Of a DNA stretch of 64,000 bases, positions 27,301 to 35,129 are shown one piece after another. The notes beneath the pieces were generated by a model. That model worked only from the letters and a program-made list of their open reading frames with translations. It searched no databases and was not told the DNA's origin. Location of the stretch: the NCBI GenBank assembly GCA_934488615.1, contig CAKSSJ010000008.1, positions 1 to 64,000 of the forward strand, in the 5' to 3' direction. Numbering within the stretch: position 1 is the first letter of the stretch; every line of letters begins with the position of its first letter. Both the position numbers and the translations under genes were made by a program. This stretch comes from an uncultured Eubacteriales bacterium (GTDB lineage Bacteria > Bacillota > Clostridia > Oscillospirales > Acutalibacteraceae).

Positions 27301-27491
27301 TTGCTTGCATAGGCAACTCTTGTAACCTCGTTGACATATATGCCTGCAGTAGGTCTGTTAAGAACAAGCTTTGCGTCAGCAGGAGCTGCCGCAGCCGTAA
27401 CGCCTCCGGGCATAAGTGTCAGCGGAACAGATGAAAGAACCAAGGCAATCACCATAAGTATGCTGACGATTTTCCTTTTCAGTTTCATCAT
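21384..27491 (-). CDS. Giant secreted FIVAR-repeat dockerin protein
   Basis: About 2035 residues; ATG 27491 (or 27488) follows AAGGTGG. Signal peptide (LKRKIVSILMVIALVLSSVP). Residues about 35-430 are beta-rich, Thr/Ser-rich and unrecognised. Residues about 515-1895 contain some 20 repeats of 65-80 residues of FIVAR type, each opening with ADYT/ADYS and containing a D-L-D-I-x-x-Q-x-x-V-D-x-Y-x-x-A-I core; several pairs are near identical (ESWQNLQNKLNAVVEGL). A short beta region and a C-terminal dockerin follow: loop 1 is perfect (DINGDGQINSSD) but loop 2 has lost its calcium ligands. Probably an extended cell-surface or adhesin-like filament. Confidence 0.85.
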   Translation of the reverse strand: MMKLKRKIVSILMVIALVLSSVPLTLMPGGVTAAAAPADAKLVLNRPTAGIYVNEVTRVAYASNSLKPPSGNNSVIVKATKSGVPYLSGKFANIAYAGETPYSTQISFTPGLTLDSTPTISCDNTTVTFTSSTPAFSNGTYTWTVSGGTAEVGSALTFTVSYKYSETNEISGKTYTNNYETYCVSYVEAIAAPAGIYSTKRTFENFVIGTNTKNRSYIATMILGENTYGSVYNDGTPDGTVDFTNTNGFTSSVSAWTTDFGMMKNFGGTSASKNYNVAISANNTRPLSTTYIDKSVTSTLSSLNLRFHTVLPTYTDAINEQVTVKLDSAYTVSGIVNTFSAEDTSNNPNNDATIASELGLTLSTRQILVTGTSINSTLQSYFEGVGPCKDTGTKEYTVSLKYHTPGGWSAVYVGHSVSFRFITYDKGSLRTLIEEISGTDPTTMSINLADGEFKGYNPQSWYYSSGWEDFRTAFINAKKCLAKPNVTQTDIDSAYNALNTAYGNLRMRRADYSLADAYYKQATAKDRSNYTLASWAKLQTLIDNYAADCSVLYQPAVDKAAMDIKAAMDALEYTTADYTELIANINTVNKIMEETPIVYGKPASEVYSGWAAVISALENSGCIYNELEGYTVGTFLEITEQSTVDGYVLILKKAIDNLKVNGADYSEAVKAESAYKVLKHSYIVDDVAENLKNAYDALVALHGLDISRQSDIDAAVATLRYWLDNIEYKPADTTAAINIIAEANAIDRSKYSDFTAVDSAVASLESKLDLDIRYQSEIDRGVAAVRSAIDSLTKNSADYTEVDKAIANADKIADEILKTYAGTYGFTADTFYSNWADVTAAINSVVRNLDINKQSQVDGYATAINNAIAALAENKADYSEVTAAQNEAYPLLSNGSSLYTSASLAALTNAYMAVTPTLNISQQATVDGYAEAIRTAISKLEYLPASYTGVDQKITEANAKIAENNAYCDAHPGYSLYTAETLSALNLAIASVDRSLDIRSQATVDGYATAIDKAITGLKYAAADYTKVELAKASVPEDLSLYTTLSVATLNSVLKKIDMTLTADQQSKVDGYVTNINNAIKNLKYKNADYTKVTAAKAKVPSDSSLYTEESWQHLQNKLNEVVEGLDIRYQDQVDKYAEAIETAINVLKYKPADYTDVNKAISEIPADLSIYTEETVTALNDTVNGIDKYLDIRYQSTVDEYASDIRLKIAALKTKGADYTEVVNAVNEANAKIAEGIYTDESVANLNKAVNAVVYNLDITKQTQVDAYAAAIKDAISKLEIKFVPADYTQVDSEIAKIPSDLTVYTDETVKALNDAVNAVDRSLSKSEQATVDGYAVAIKTAREGLTYKAADYSAVKAAKAKVPADSSIYTAESWQNLQNKLNAVVEGLNITQQSRVDAFAKDIEDAIKALVLISADYSEVTKAKGEIPSDLTLYTDETVAKLKAVLDGIKYDLDITQQATVDTYPPAIRAAIAGLIYKDADYSAVKAAKDKVPTDSSIYTEESWQHLQDMINAVVEGLDITHQAEVNKFAQDIEDAITDLDYIGANYDDVKKAIEEANAAMDERLHTAASRAAVRSAINLVNYNLDITEQATVDGYAAAIRKAVSELKYNPADYSAVTTAKGKVPTDSSIYTAESWQNLQDKLNAVVEGLDIRYQEQVTGYAAAIEQAITDLKYRAADYTKLEEAVAEAEAAINTGYYTDETVASLNAVLKSIDRTLDIRDQKKVDMYEQAVRNGIKALELKSANYTDLENAATDARNKIDTGWYTDESVAALQEVLDNIPYGLTIKQQSEVDDYTQIIVKATNELVKKLANYTELQKILDLLDNSSSEIYNNTYKNFDEVMALINAYREETVKNNMSLTIDRQSEVDEMTSTLQGYIDSLELEDAKSVFEAKEGSTMVIKGGYIYGLKINMTKAVFQSSFVTYENVKLSYSGNSGRFLGTGTKITVTSTITNEVIGTYTIVIYGDINGDGQINSSDTMLLSSAIQKSLVLSAAAKKAGCLVSRSAPASVDFIALNSVVKKQATINQKTGRLA

Positions 27492-27571
27492 AAACACCAC
27501 CTTGTAAATCAAATTTAATTTAGAAAATATATCCGATGTTTAAATCAGACTACCCGAATATATTTATTATT

Positions 27572-27600
27572 ATTTTAACACAGGTTATGCGGTTCGTCAA
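27572..27600 (-). promoter_or_regulatory. Promoter of the giant repeat protein operon
   Basis: TTGACG (27595-27600), 17-nt spacer and TAAAAT (27572-27577) on the minus strand, giving a leader of about 75 nt before the start. Confidence 0.65.
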
Positions 27601-27686
27601 CAGCAATTAACCCGATTTGGGCCTTGATGAGCATAAATTTATATTTATTGTGATTATTGCACGTCAAAAAGCAGCACAACACACAA

Positions 27687-27722
27687 AAACCGCCTTGAAA
27701 TCATAAATGATTTAGGCAGTTT
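27687..27722 (-). terminator. Terminator of the GH95-like gene
   Basis: AAACTGCC / GGCGGTTT (one mismatch) with an inner AAATCAT / ATGATTT stem on the minus strand, followed by TTTTTG, directly after the stop codon at 27729. Confidence 0.6.
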
Positions 27723-27728
27723 GTTCGA

Positions 27729-29792
27729 TTATGCTTTTTCTATAGTAATTGTACTGTTTTCGTCTGACGGTATAAAGATTTCTTTACCATTACAAATAAA
27801 TGATCTGTCACCTGCCGTAACCTTTGACGTTTCAAACGGGTTAAGCATTTTGAGATCTCTGCCCTTTTCGCTGACAATTTTAACTGTACCGATTTCTCCG
27901 TCTTTGACCGATGTGCTGACAAGAAAAGCTCCGTCCGCTCTCAGGTTTTCGAACGAGCAGTCGATGCTCATATCCCAATCGGGGAAGATGCGCAAAATTC
28001 CGTCATAGCTCTGTAAAACCATCTCGTTGAGTGTCGCCGACGCGATACTGCTGTTTTCGAGGCATCCGCCTCCGTGCAGGAACAGCATATTCGGCATCTG
28101 AAACCTTTTGAAGTTCCGCTTCATTCGCTTGATTATCAGCTTCGGATTAATTCCAAGCCTTGCGGAACACGGATAATAGGAGCAGCCGCCGTTGACATCG
28201 TCCCATCTGTCATCGCAGAAGAAGGTGTTCCTTGCCGTTTCAAGCGCTTCCGCGTCTGAGCCGAGTCCGATCTGTCCGCACGGGTAAATATGCTGTATGC
28301 AAAGGGTGTTTGAGTCGTTCCAGTCGGTACCGTTGGTCGTGTAACGGAAAACCTTTTTTCCCTTTCTCTTGAACGTTGGAAAATTGTGAAGATTTTCGGC
28401 AATATCGAGCCATATCTTTCTTTTTTCCCCATCTATGCCAAGCTCTTTTGACATATCGGCGATGCATTTGAAAAACATTTTCAAAAGGCCGAGGGTCAGC
28501 AGATTGTTCTCTTCATTTATTTCCGTTTTGTACTCCTCGGGGTCGAAATCATCCTTATAATAGGGTATCTCATGAATTGCGTCATGAACAACATTATAAA
28601 TTCCGTCACGTTTTTCAAGATAGTCCTCCCAAAAATCCGCAACATTGAGGAAGTACGGGTAAACCGTTTTGGCATATTCCCTGTCATAGGTCGAATACCA
28701 TCTCATCACCATGATATCCGTTGCATGGACTGCATTGCTCCGCTGACCGAGGAACATCTTTTCCCACACGTCCGTGCTTTTTTCGGTTATCATTCCCATA
28801 GGACCGATACCGACGGGATAGAAAACTCCACTGATACCGAGAAAATCCTTTGAAAACCTCTTTCCCCTCTCTCTCATATCCATAATCGGTGCGGCATAGC
28901 AGTCCGTCAGCTCAACATGGTTTGAGGAGCATGCGCCGTAAAACGAGCCTTGATAGTTATAATTCAGGTGATAATCACCTTTCCAGTTCACACCGTCCTT
29001 TGTGATGAAATTGCCGTAAAGCCTGGGGGGGAATTTTTTATTCAGCGCACAGACGGCAAGCAAATACTGGGACGCATACCAGTTCATTTCAAGTGTTTCA
29101 TCGTCAGCCGCAAAGCTCGATTTTCCGTAGAAATCGCTCCACCATTTTCGGTTATCCTCGCGCTCTTTTTTAAATTGCGCTTCATCGGGTGTTATGGTTT
29201 CAACAGCCTTTCCATCGAAGCCCGAAGCAAGGGAAACAGCGCATATGCTTCCGTCTCTGAGCGCCGTTTTACCGACAGCCACACTCAGACTTGTCTCAAA
29301 TACAAGCTCCGCGTCCTTGAAAAGTCTTGTGTAAACCGTGTTGCCGTTTACCACTTTTGTGTCAAGCACGCCGCTCTTTAATTCGGCAGGCAGAAAAATC
29401 GGCAGTTTTGCATCGGCTTTGTCAGAATACCTTGTCTTGATCCAAATGCTGTTGCTGTTATGGCTCACGAATATCAGAATCTCCGCGCTTTCACTTCCGT
29501 CGGAAAATCTGCAATATATTTCGCCCTCGTCCATACGCTGCTCAACATAATAATTTTCGTAAAGCTTCTTAGGAACATCAATTTTGAGAATTCCGACAGG
29601 CTTTATTCCGCCGTCGCCGCCACCCATTTCGCCTGCAAGCCAAAAATCAGACTTGCCGATATAGCATGACAATCCGTTTTCGTGCTCGCCCAAAATAACA
29701 CTGACGTCTCCGTTGCCGCATATTGCGCCGTCGGGAGCTGAATGCTTTCCCGTTCTTACAGGTCTTTTGTCTATTATAACTGTATGCTTCAA
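27729..29792 (-). CDS. GH95-like six-hairpin glycosidase
   Basis: A 687-residue protein without signal peptide. The N-terminal beta domain (APDGAICGNGDVSVILGEHENG) and the (alpha/alpha)6 core with WKGDYHLNYNYQGSFYGA, and late FLHGGGCLENSSIASATLNEMVLQS and GILRIFPDW, resemble GH95-type family members (alpha-L-fucosidase/galactosidase). Specificity cannot be read. It would act on an imported or cytoplasmic glycoside. The start is TTG (29792) with a weak GGAAG 7 nt upstream, and it lies just behind the terminator of the preceding gene, so its expression seems to depend on read-through. Alternative: another six-hairpin family. Confidence 0.72.
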   Translation of the reverse strand: MKHTVIIDKRPVRTGKHSAPDGAICGNGDVSVILGEHENGLSCYIGKSDFWLAGEMGGGDGGIKPVGILKIDVPKKLYENYYVEQRMDEGEIYCRFSDGSESAEILIFVSHNSNSIWIKTRYSDKADAKLPIFLPAELKSGVLDTKVVNGNTVYTRLFKDAELVFETSLSVAVGKTALRDGSICAVSLASGFDGKAVETITPDEAQFKKEREDNRKWWSDFYGKSSFAADDETLEMNWYASQYLLAVCALNKKFPPRLYGNFITKDGVNWKGDYHLNYNYQGSFYGACSSNHVELTDCYAAPIMDMRERGKRFSKDFLGISGVFYPVGIGPMGMITEKSTDVWEKMFLGQRSNAVHATDIMVMRWYSTYDREYAKTVYPYFLNVADFWEDYLEKRDGIYNVVHDAIHEIPYYKDDFDPEEYKTEINEENNLLTLGLLKMFFKCIADMSKELGIDGEKRKIWLDIAENLHNFPTFKRKGKKVFRYTTNGTDWNDSNTLCIQHIYPCGQIGLGSDAEALETARNTFFCDDRWDDVNGGCSYYPCSARLGINPKLIIKRMKRNFKRFQMPNMLFLHGGGCLENSSIASATLNEMVLQSYDGILRIFPDWDMSIDCSFENLRADGAFLVSTSVKDGEIGTVKIVSEKGRDLKMLNPFETSKVTAGDRSFICNGKEIFIPSDENSTITIEKA

Positions 29793-29804
29793 GTCATATC
29801 TTCC

Positions 29805-29840
29805 AAAAAAAGCGGAGCCGCCGTTTTACCGACAGCTCCG
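29805..29840 (-). terminator. Terminator after the 1193-residue dockerin gene
   Basis: An 11-bp stem with G-U pairs (CGGAGCTGTCG / CGGCGGCTCCG on the minus strand) followed by CTTTTTTT. Its T tract ends only 13 nt before the next gene's TTG start. Confidence 0.8.
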
Positions 29841-29862
29841 TTGTTATTGATTTTAAATGTTT

Positions 29863-32800
29863 TTATGCAGCATTTGCAAGGTCAATGAATGATACGAACT
29901 TGCCGATGCACTCTGAAGGTGCCTGATTGATAGTTTCTCTGTAAACGCCCGCATTCTCAACCGATTTAACATCGGAGTTACCGAGGTTGCCGTCAAAGTT
30001 GAGGTCGCCTGCATATTTAACGCAGTCGGAAACCATGTCGGGATCAAGCATGAGCGATGCATAAGCCTTGAGAATAACTGCATCCTGTCCGTCAATCTTA
30101 CCGTCACCGTTGACATCGCCAAACATAACAAGTGTATACTCGTTTTTGACAATGTACTCGCCGTACGGATCCTCAACGATCTGGAGCTTGGAGCCTGTTC
30201 CGGGACCATACTTTGTAGCCTTGAGACAAATATCACCGTCTCCGGAATATCCGTACTCACTTGAGAAGTAATCGCTGAAGAACTCATCACCGCCGTAATT
30301 TTCCTTGGCGGTATCGTTCCAGAATGTATCGTCAAAGCCGATTGCATAACCGTAACGGTAGTCGATATTCTGCTCAAACGCGGTTGTACCACCGTTATAG
30401 AATTCAATCGTTGCAACGCTTTCAAGCTTTTCGATTGCATCGTAAAGTCTCTTGTAGTAGTTATCAACAAGCTTCTGGCTGTCCGCGTCATAGTCACGGT
30501 CAAGTTTTCTGCCCTCGTTATATGCCTTGACAACCGCCTGAACCGAAGCATCTGTATATGTGCTCGGCGGGAAGAGGTTTGCAACACGGTCGATCTGACC
30601 GTCAAGCTGTGAATAATCGGCAAGACCGATATAATCCTTCAATGAATGATAAGCCTTGGAAAGCTGACGTCTTGCCGTATTGATCTTGGACTGTCTGTAA
30701 TCCATAACAGTTCCGGTAGCAACCTTTTCGTTATACTCGGTCATAACCTTGTTTGCAAACTGATATGCGTTCCAGAATGCATTCCATGTTCTGTCGGTAT
30801 ACTTCTTAGTTCCGTCAGCGTTGAGATTATCGTTGTAATTAACGGTTCCGACAACATTAAGAACCTTTTCAAGCTGATATGTTGACTTGTATGTCTGATT
30901 TCCTATAAGTAGATCCTTATACTTCATAAGAGCATAGCAGCTGAAAGTAACGTCTGCACTTGACGGGAACAGTTCCTTGCCTATCTTTGCCTGCTCATAC
31001 TGATTAAGGATATTTCCTGCTTCTCTGAGTCTCTGCTTAAATGCAAGATATGCCCATGGTGCAAAGTCAACCATGTGGAAGTATTCATAATTATCGTCGT
31101 AATAGTGAAGACCCTCATTGCCTACAAGAGCAAGCTCGTTGTATATTGTTCTCAGCTCGCTGATGCTGTAGGTGCTTCCTGCCGGATGATTGTTGTTGTA
31201 ATCAACAGTAACATAGTCATAGCTCTTGAGGTCAAGAACACCGAGAAGCTCGGCAACGATATCAAGAGATGTGTCGCAAAGTGAGCCGGGACCTGTAATA
31301 TTGCCGAGGCTTGCAAGAAGCTGCTTAACAGTATTCTTGAGTCCTGTTCCGTTATTAACTCCGTCGGAATTTACAACAGTAATAACCTGGTCAAGCTTGG
31401 TATAGCTGTAAGGAATAATGAGACCGACCTGAGTTGCATTATCGGTTGTTCCTGCCGTTTCATAATGAGGAAGCTGGAACAAGCCGTTAATAACTCTTGC
31501 AAGAAGGTTTGTGATAATCTGCGTAAGCGGCTTATCAAGAGTTGCTGTAAGCTTAGGTGTCGAAGCACGACGACCGATAAGTGAAAGGACTGTATTGATA
31601 TCAAAGTCAAGAATAGCATTCAAGAGTTTATCCATAACGATTTCTCTGAGGCCGTCCTTATTGTTCTCAACGCCATAAAGAATGTTTGTAAGAGGAATAA
31701 CCTGGTTAACGGAATAGTAAACCTTTGCCCAAACATCCGTGCCGCTTGCGGCTGAACCGAGGTTAAAGAGCTTTGAATACTTCGTAAGGAAGAAGTCAAA
31801 TGCTGCGTTAAGCTCTGCCGAGAAGGTAATCTTTGTGGGATCGGAATTAACTGTCTGCATTCCGAACTCACCGACAAGATAGTAGTCAACCAATGCACCA
31901 ACAAGGTCAAGGCACCAGTCTCCGTCCGGATTGTACTGAGAACCGATATAGTTGCCGTTCTCATCCTTCTTAGCCATGAGATCCTCAAACTCTGCGTTCG
32001 GGTAGAGATCCTTCAATACGTCGATAAGAGTATATGTTGCAAGCTCTCTGATAGAATTGCAGTTGTCCGAGAACTCAACATCATCAACGAGAGCCTCAAG
32101 GAGGAACTTAACAAGGAATGCGAACGTCTGCTCGTCATTCATGTTTTCAAGAGCCTTTGACTGCTCATCTGTGATTTCCGGAGCGTCCTTCCAGAAGGAG
32201 CCTACGATCGGAAGCAACGTCTTAACATATCCGGAGAGCTGCGATACAAAGCCCGGCTCAAGTGTAAGATACTTTCCGCCGTTTCCGTCATCTTTAAAGT
32301 AGATGTACTTTGTAAGACCTTCCTTAAGAATGTACTGGAGAGTAACGTTTACTTTATCTATCGGCTTCGGGGCTGTCGGATTTTCAACGCCCTTCGACTC
32401 AAGGAATTTGGCGATCAATTCATCCTGAGATGCGTCTTCGGGGAGACCCATTGTTTCGTTAGTAACGAAAAGAGTGATTGCGATATTGATATAAGATGTA
32501 TCCGCCGAAGTATCGTTCGGATCAATCTTGAGTGCGTCAAGGATAAGCGCACCTGCATACTTAACAACGATATCGTCAATAAGTGCACTGAAAAGAGCCT
32601 CAATGAAATCATATGTCTTGACCTTTGTAAAGTCAATCGAAGAACCGATCGACTTCTTGAGCGACGGAAGAAGATCAACGAATTTGACGTAATTCTTCAA
32701 GGTACCGTCGGCATTCTTTTCAAGTCCGAGGAAATCGGCAACGGCATTTGAACCGTCAGCCTTTGCCATCATGTCGCAGACAAACTTGACAAGACGGTTG

Positions 32801-33444
32801 TTAAAGAAATCATTAATTATGTAGTCGAGGTTATCATAAGCTCCGCCCACTGCAAAGCCTGCGCCCGTGGAATCAATCAATGCCTTATAAACCATCTCGT
32901 TGATATAGCCGTGAAGATCATTGAGCATGGGAAGCTCTTTCTTCGGATCCCATTTCACTTCAATAACACCGAGACCAAAAGAATTATCAACCCATTTATA
33001 GAGGGGATCTGCATTTTCCTGAAGCCACTGGAGAAGATAGCCGAGAACCTCAAGATCCGTCATAGTATCGGAACGGCGTCTGATATCAGTATTCTTCGGA
33101 ATACCGAAGCTCAAATCGTCAATATTTCCGAAACTGAACATCTTGTAGAGAGCGTGTCTTGTAATAGATCTGATTGTATCAAAAAGAGAGTCAAGAGAAT
33201 AGATGTGAACATGAATACTCAACTGCGGTAAATCAAAGTTTACATCAAGTCCTGCAAGAACCTCGTCATCGAGATAATCAAGAATAGCAGAAGCCGCCTG
33301 TTCCTTTGTGAAAATAGGTTTCTTTACACTGCTGTAGCTACAGGTCGTGTAGTTGGTTTTGTATGCGCTGGCACCGACCGTCAAACATGAAAGCATCATG
33401 ATGAGGGCGATAAGAACGCACAACAGTCGTTTGGATTGTTTCAC
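29863..33444 (-). CDS. Large secreted dockerin protein of unknown function
   Basis: A 1193-residue exported protein. The start is GTG (33444) with GGAGG 8 nt upstream; signal peptide MKQSKRLLCVLIALIMMLS... to about residue 27. Residues 30-930 are helical and unrecognised, rich in short DxLNxxL-like and hydrophobic repeats. Residues about 940-1010 are FIVAR-like (ADYSQLDGQIDRVANLF, then VDNYYKRLYDAIEKL). A beta stretch precedes the C-terminal type I dockerin (about 1106-1174), whose two calcium loops are intact (DVNGDGKIDGQD, DLNFDGNLGNSD). It would attach to a cohesin. The partner may be encoded here or elsewhere. Confidence 0.8.
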   Translation of the reverse strand: MKQSKRLLCVLIALIMMLSCLTVGASAYKTNYTTCSYSSVKKPIFTKEQAASAILDYLDDEVLAGLDVNFDLPQLSIHVHIYSLDSLFDTIRSITRHALYKMFSFGNIDDLSFGIPKNTDIRRRSDTMTDLEVLGYLLQWLQENADPLYKWVDNSFGLGVIEVKWDPKKELPMLNDLHGYINEMVYKALIDSTGAGFAVGGAYDNLDYIINDFFNNRLVKFVCDMMAKADGSNAVADFLGLEKNADGTLKNYVKFVDLLPSLKKSIGSSIDFTKVKTYDFIEALFSALIDDIVVKYAGALILDALKIDPNDTSADTSYINIAITLFVTNETMGLPEDASQDELIAKFLESKGVENPTAPKPIDKVNVTLQYILKEGLTKYIYFKDDGNGGKYLTLEPGFVSQLSGYVKTLLPIVGSFWKDAPEITDEQSKALENMNDEQTFAFLVKFLLEALVDDVEFSDNCNSIRELATYTLIDVLKDLYPNAEFEDLMAKKDENGNYIGSQYNPDGDWCLDLVGALVDYYLVGEFGMQTVNSDPTKITFSAELNAAFDFFLTKYSKLFNLGSAASGTDVWAKVYYSVNQVIPLTNILYGVENNKDGLREIVMDKLLNAILDFDINTVLSLIGRRASTPKLTATLDKPLTQIITNLLARVINGLFQLPHYETAGTTDNATQVGLIIPYSYTKLDQVITVVNSDGVNNGTGLKNTVKQLLASLGNITGPGSLCDTSLDIVAELLGVLDLKSYDYVTVDYNNNHPAGSTYSISELRTIYNELALVGNEGLHYYDDNYEYFHMVDFAPWAYLAFKQRLREAGNILNQYEQAKIGKELFPSSADVTFSCYALMKYKDLLIGNQTYKSTYQLEKVLNVVGTVNYNDNLNADGTKKYTDRTWNAFWNAYQFANKVMTEYNEKVATGTVMDYRQSKINTARRQLSKAYHSLKDYIGLADYSQLDGQIDRVANLFPPSTYTDASVQAVVKAYNEGRKLDRDYDADSQKLVDNYYKRLYDAIEKLESVATIEFYNGGTTAFEQNIDYRYGYAIGFDDTFWNDTAKENYGGDEFFSDYFSSEYGYSGDGDICLKATKYGPGTGSKLQIVEDPYGEYIVKNEYTLVMFGDVNGDGKIDGQDAVILKAYASLMLDPDMVSDCVKYAGDLNFDGNLGNSDVKSVENAGVYRETINQAPSECIGKFVSFIDLANAA

Positions 33445-33776
33445 CTAAAACACCTCCGTTAAATTTCCGGTCTACAACCGGTGAAAACTGTAAATAGGGT
33501 CGCCAAAATCCACCATTCCAGTTTGGCTTATAATAATATTATCAGAAAACCCCAAATTTGTAAATAGGTTTTTCCAAATTAAAACATTGCAAACTGTACA
33601 AATTTTTCTGTAATTTTTATATAAATACAATAAACAATATGCTCGTAATGTATAAATATCCGAGAACGTGGTTTTTCAAAAGAACAAAAATCTTCTATTT
33701 CTGCAGAACACAGGGCATACATTTATATATACACATTTTCTTTTGTCAAAATTTCTCTAATATTACAGATTTGGCG
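33445..33776. other. AT-rich divergent intergenic region
   Basis: Gap between the divergent dockerin gene and the oxidoreductase operon. Very AT-rich; the GGAGG site of the minus-strand gene lies at its left edge. A weak minus-strand candidate TTGGGG-17-TATAAG lies near 33525-33555. No RNA gene or coding region was recognised. Confidence 0.4.
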
Positions 33777-33804
33777 TTGAAAAAACAGACCGATATGGTA
33801 TAAT
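33777..33804 (+). promoter_or_regulatory. Promoter of the oxidoreductase-phosphoesterase-MFS operon
   Basis: TTGAAA (33777-33782), 16-nt spacer and TATAAT (33799-33804), giving a leader of about 70 nt. Confidence 0.7.
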
Positions 33805-33883
33805 AGCCTCAAACAAAGAAGTTTAAAGTGACCGCCGATTGAATCATAGTGCAATTTTCGGCGGTTACCGAAAGAGGTGCAAC

Positions 33884-35113
33884 ATGAAAAATTCTGTTAA
33901 TATCGGAATTATCGGTCTCGGAGGCAGAGGCTCAAGCATGATGGAAATTATGGCAAAAATGGAGGATGTCAACATTCTTGCCGTTTGCGACAAATATCAA
34001 GACAGGGTTGGCAATGCCATCAAAAAGCTTGTTGACGTCGGCAGACCCGCTCCGATGGGAACCGTTGATTACAACGAGGTTCTTGACATGTCCGGAATTG
34101 ACACGGTTTACATTGCAACGGATTGGGAATGTCACGTTAAAATCGCCATTGATTCAATGAAAAAAGGCATTCCGGCTGCAATGGAAGTCGGCGGGGCTTA
34201 CACCCTCGATGAATGCTGGGAGCTTGTTCATACATATGAGAAAACCGGCGTTTGGACAATGATGATGGAAAACTGCTGCTACGGCGAGCGTGAAATGATG
34301 GTTCACAATATGGTTCGCGAGGGTGTTCTCGGCAACATTGTTTTCTGTTCGGGCCAGTATGCCCACGATCTCAGAGACGAGGTCGCCTACGGCGAAAAGA
34401 ACCGCCACTACAGGCTTCGCAATTACATTGCAAGAAACTGTGAAAACTATCCTACGCACGAATTGGGCCCGATTGCAAAGCTACTTGGCATAAACTACGG
34501 CAACCGTTTTGTTTCCATGTCAACCGTTTGCAGCAAAGCCGCAGGCATGGAGGACTTCGTTAAACAGCATAAGGATCTCAAGCCCTCGCTCGGCAGCACG
34601 AAATTCAATCAAACGGACATTGTCAAGACATTTATTAAGACCGAAAAAGGAGAGCTTATCGAGCTTACTCTTGACACCTGTCTCCCCCGTTTCTACAGCC
34701 GAGGCTTCACGGTTCGAGGCACAAAGGGACTGTATCAGGAAGACGGCGACATCGTTTTCCTCGACAAGAAGCTATATAGAAAAAACGAGTGGGATCAGAA
34801 AAAATTCTGGGGAAGAGGGAAAAAATTCGCACGCAAATACAATCATTCGCTTTGGCACGACACCACTAAGGAAATGCTCGATGCAGGTCATGGCGGAATG
34901 GATTGGTTCATTATAAGGGCCTGGATCGTATCGGTTAAAAACGGCACTCTCCCGCCGATTGACGTCTATGATGCGGCAGCGTGGATGTGCATTACTCCGC
35001 TGAGCGAGCTTTCAATTCAGAACGGCGGTGCAACCGTTGAGATTCCCGACTTTACGTGTGGCAAATACAAGAACAGAACCCCCAAAAACGACAATATCTA
35101 TGATATAAGATAA
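33884..35113 (+). CDS. Gfo/Idh/MocA oxidoreductase (GH109-like)
   Basis: A 409-residue NAD(P)-dependent protein. The Rossmann fold starts IGIIGLGGRGSSMM; YIATDWECHVKIAIDSMKKGIP and AAMEVGGAYTLDECW follow. The segment ENYPTHELGPIAKLLGINYGNRF resembles the conserved THGLGP region of GH109-type enzymes, which hydrolyse glycosides by an NAD-dependent redox mechanism. Substrate is not readable; a plain sugar dehydrogenase is the alternative. ATG 33884 is chosen because AAAGAGGTG lies 6 nt upstream. It has no signal peptide. First gene of a plus-strand operon with a secreted phosphoesterase and a sugar-type MFS transporter. Confidence 0.85.
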   Translation: MKNSVNIGIIGLGGRGSSMMEIMAKMEDVNILAVCDKYQDRVGNAIKKLVDVGRPAPMGTVDYNEVLDMSGIDTVYIATDWECHVKIAIDSMKKGIPAAMEVGGAYTLDECWELVHTYEKTGVWTMMMENCCYGEREMMVHNMVREGVLGNIVFCSGQYAHDLRDEVAYGEKNRHYRLRNYIARNCENYPTHELGPIAKLLGINYGNRFVSMSTVCSKAAGMEDFVKQHKDLKPSLGSTKFNQTDIVKTFIKTEKGELIELTLDTCLPRFYSRGFTVRGTKGLYQEDGDIVFLDKKLYRKNEWDQKKFWGRGKKFARKYNHSLWHDTTKEMLDAGHGGMDWFIIRAWIVSVKNGTLPPIDVYDAAAWMCITPLSELSIQNGGATVEIPDFTCGKYKNRTPKNDNIYDIR

Positions 35114-35129
35114 TTGAGGAGGATAAGAA

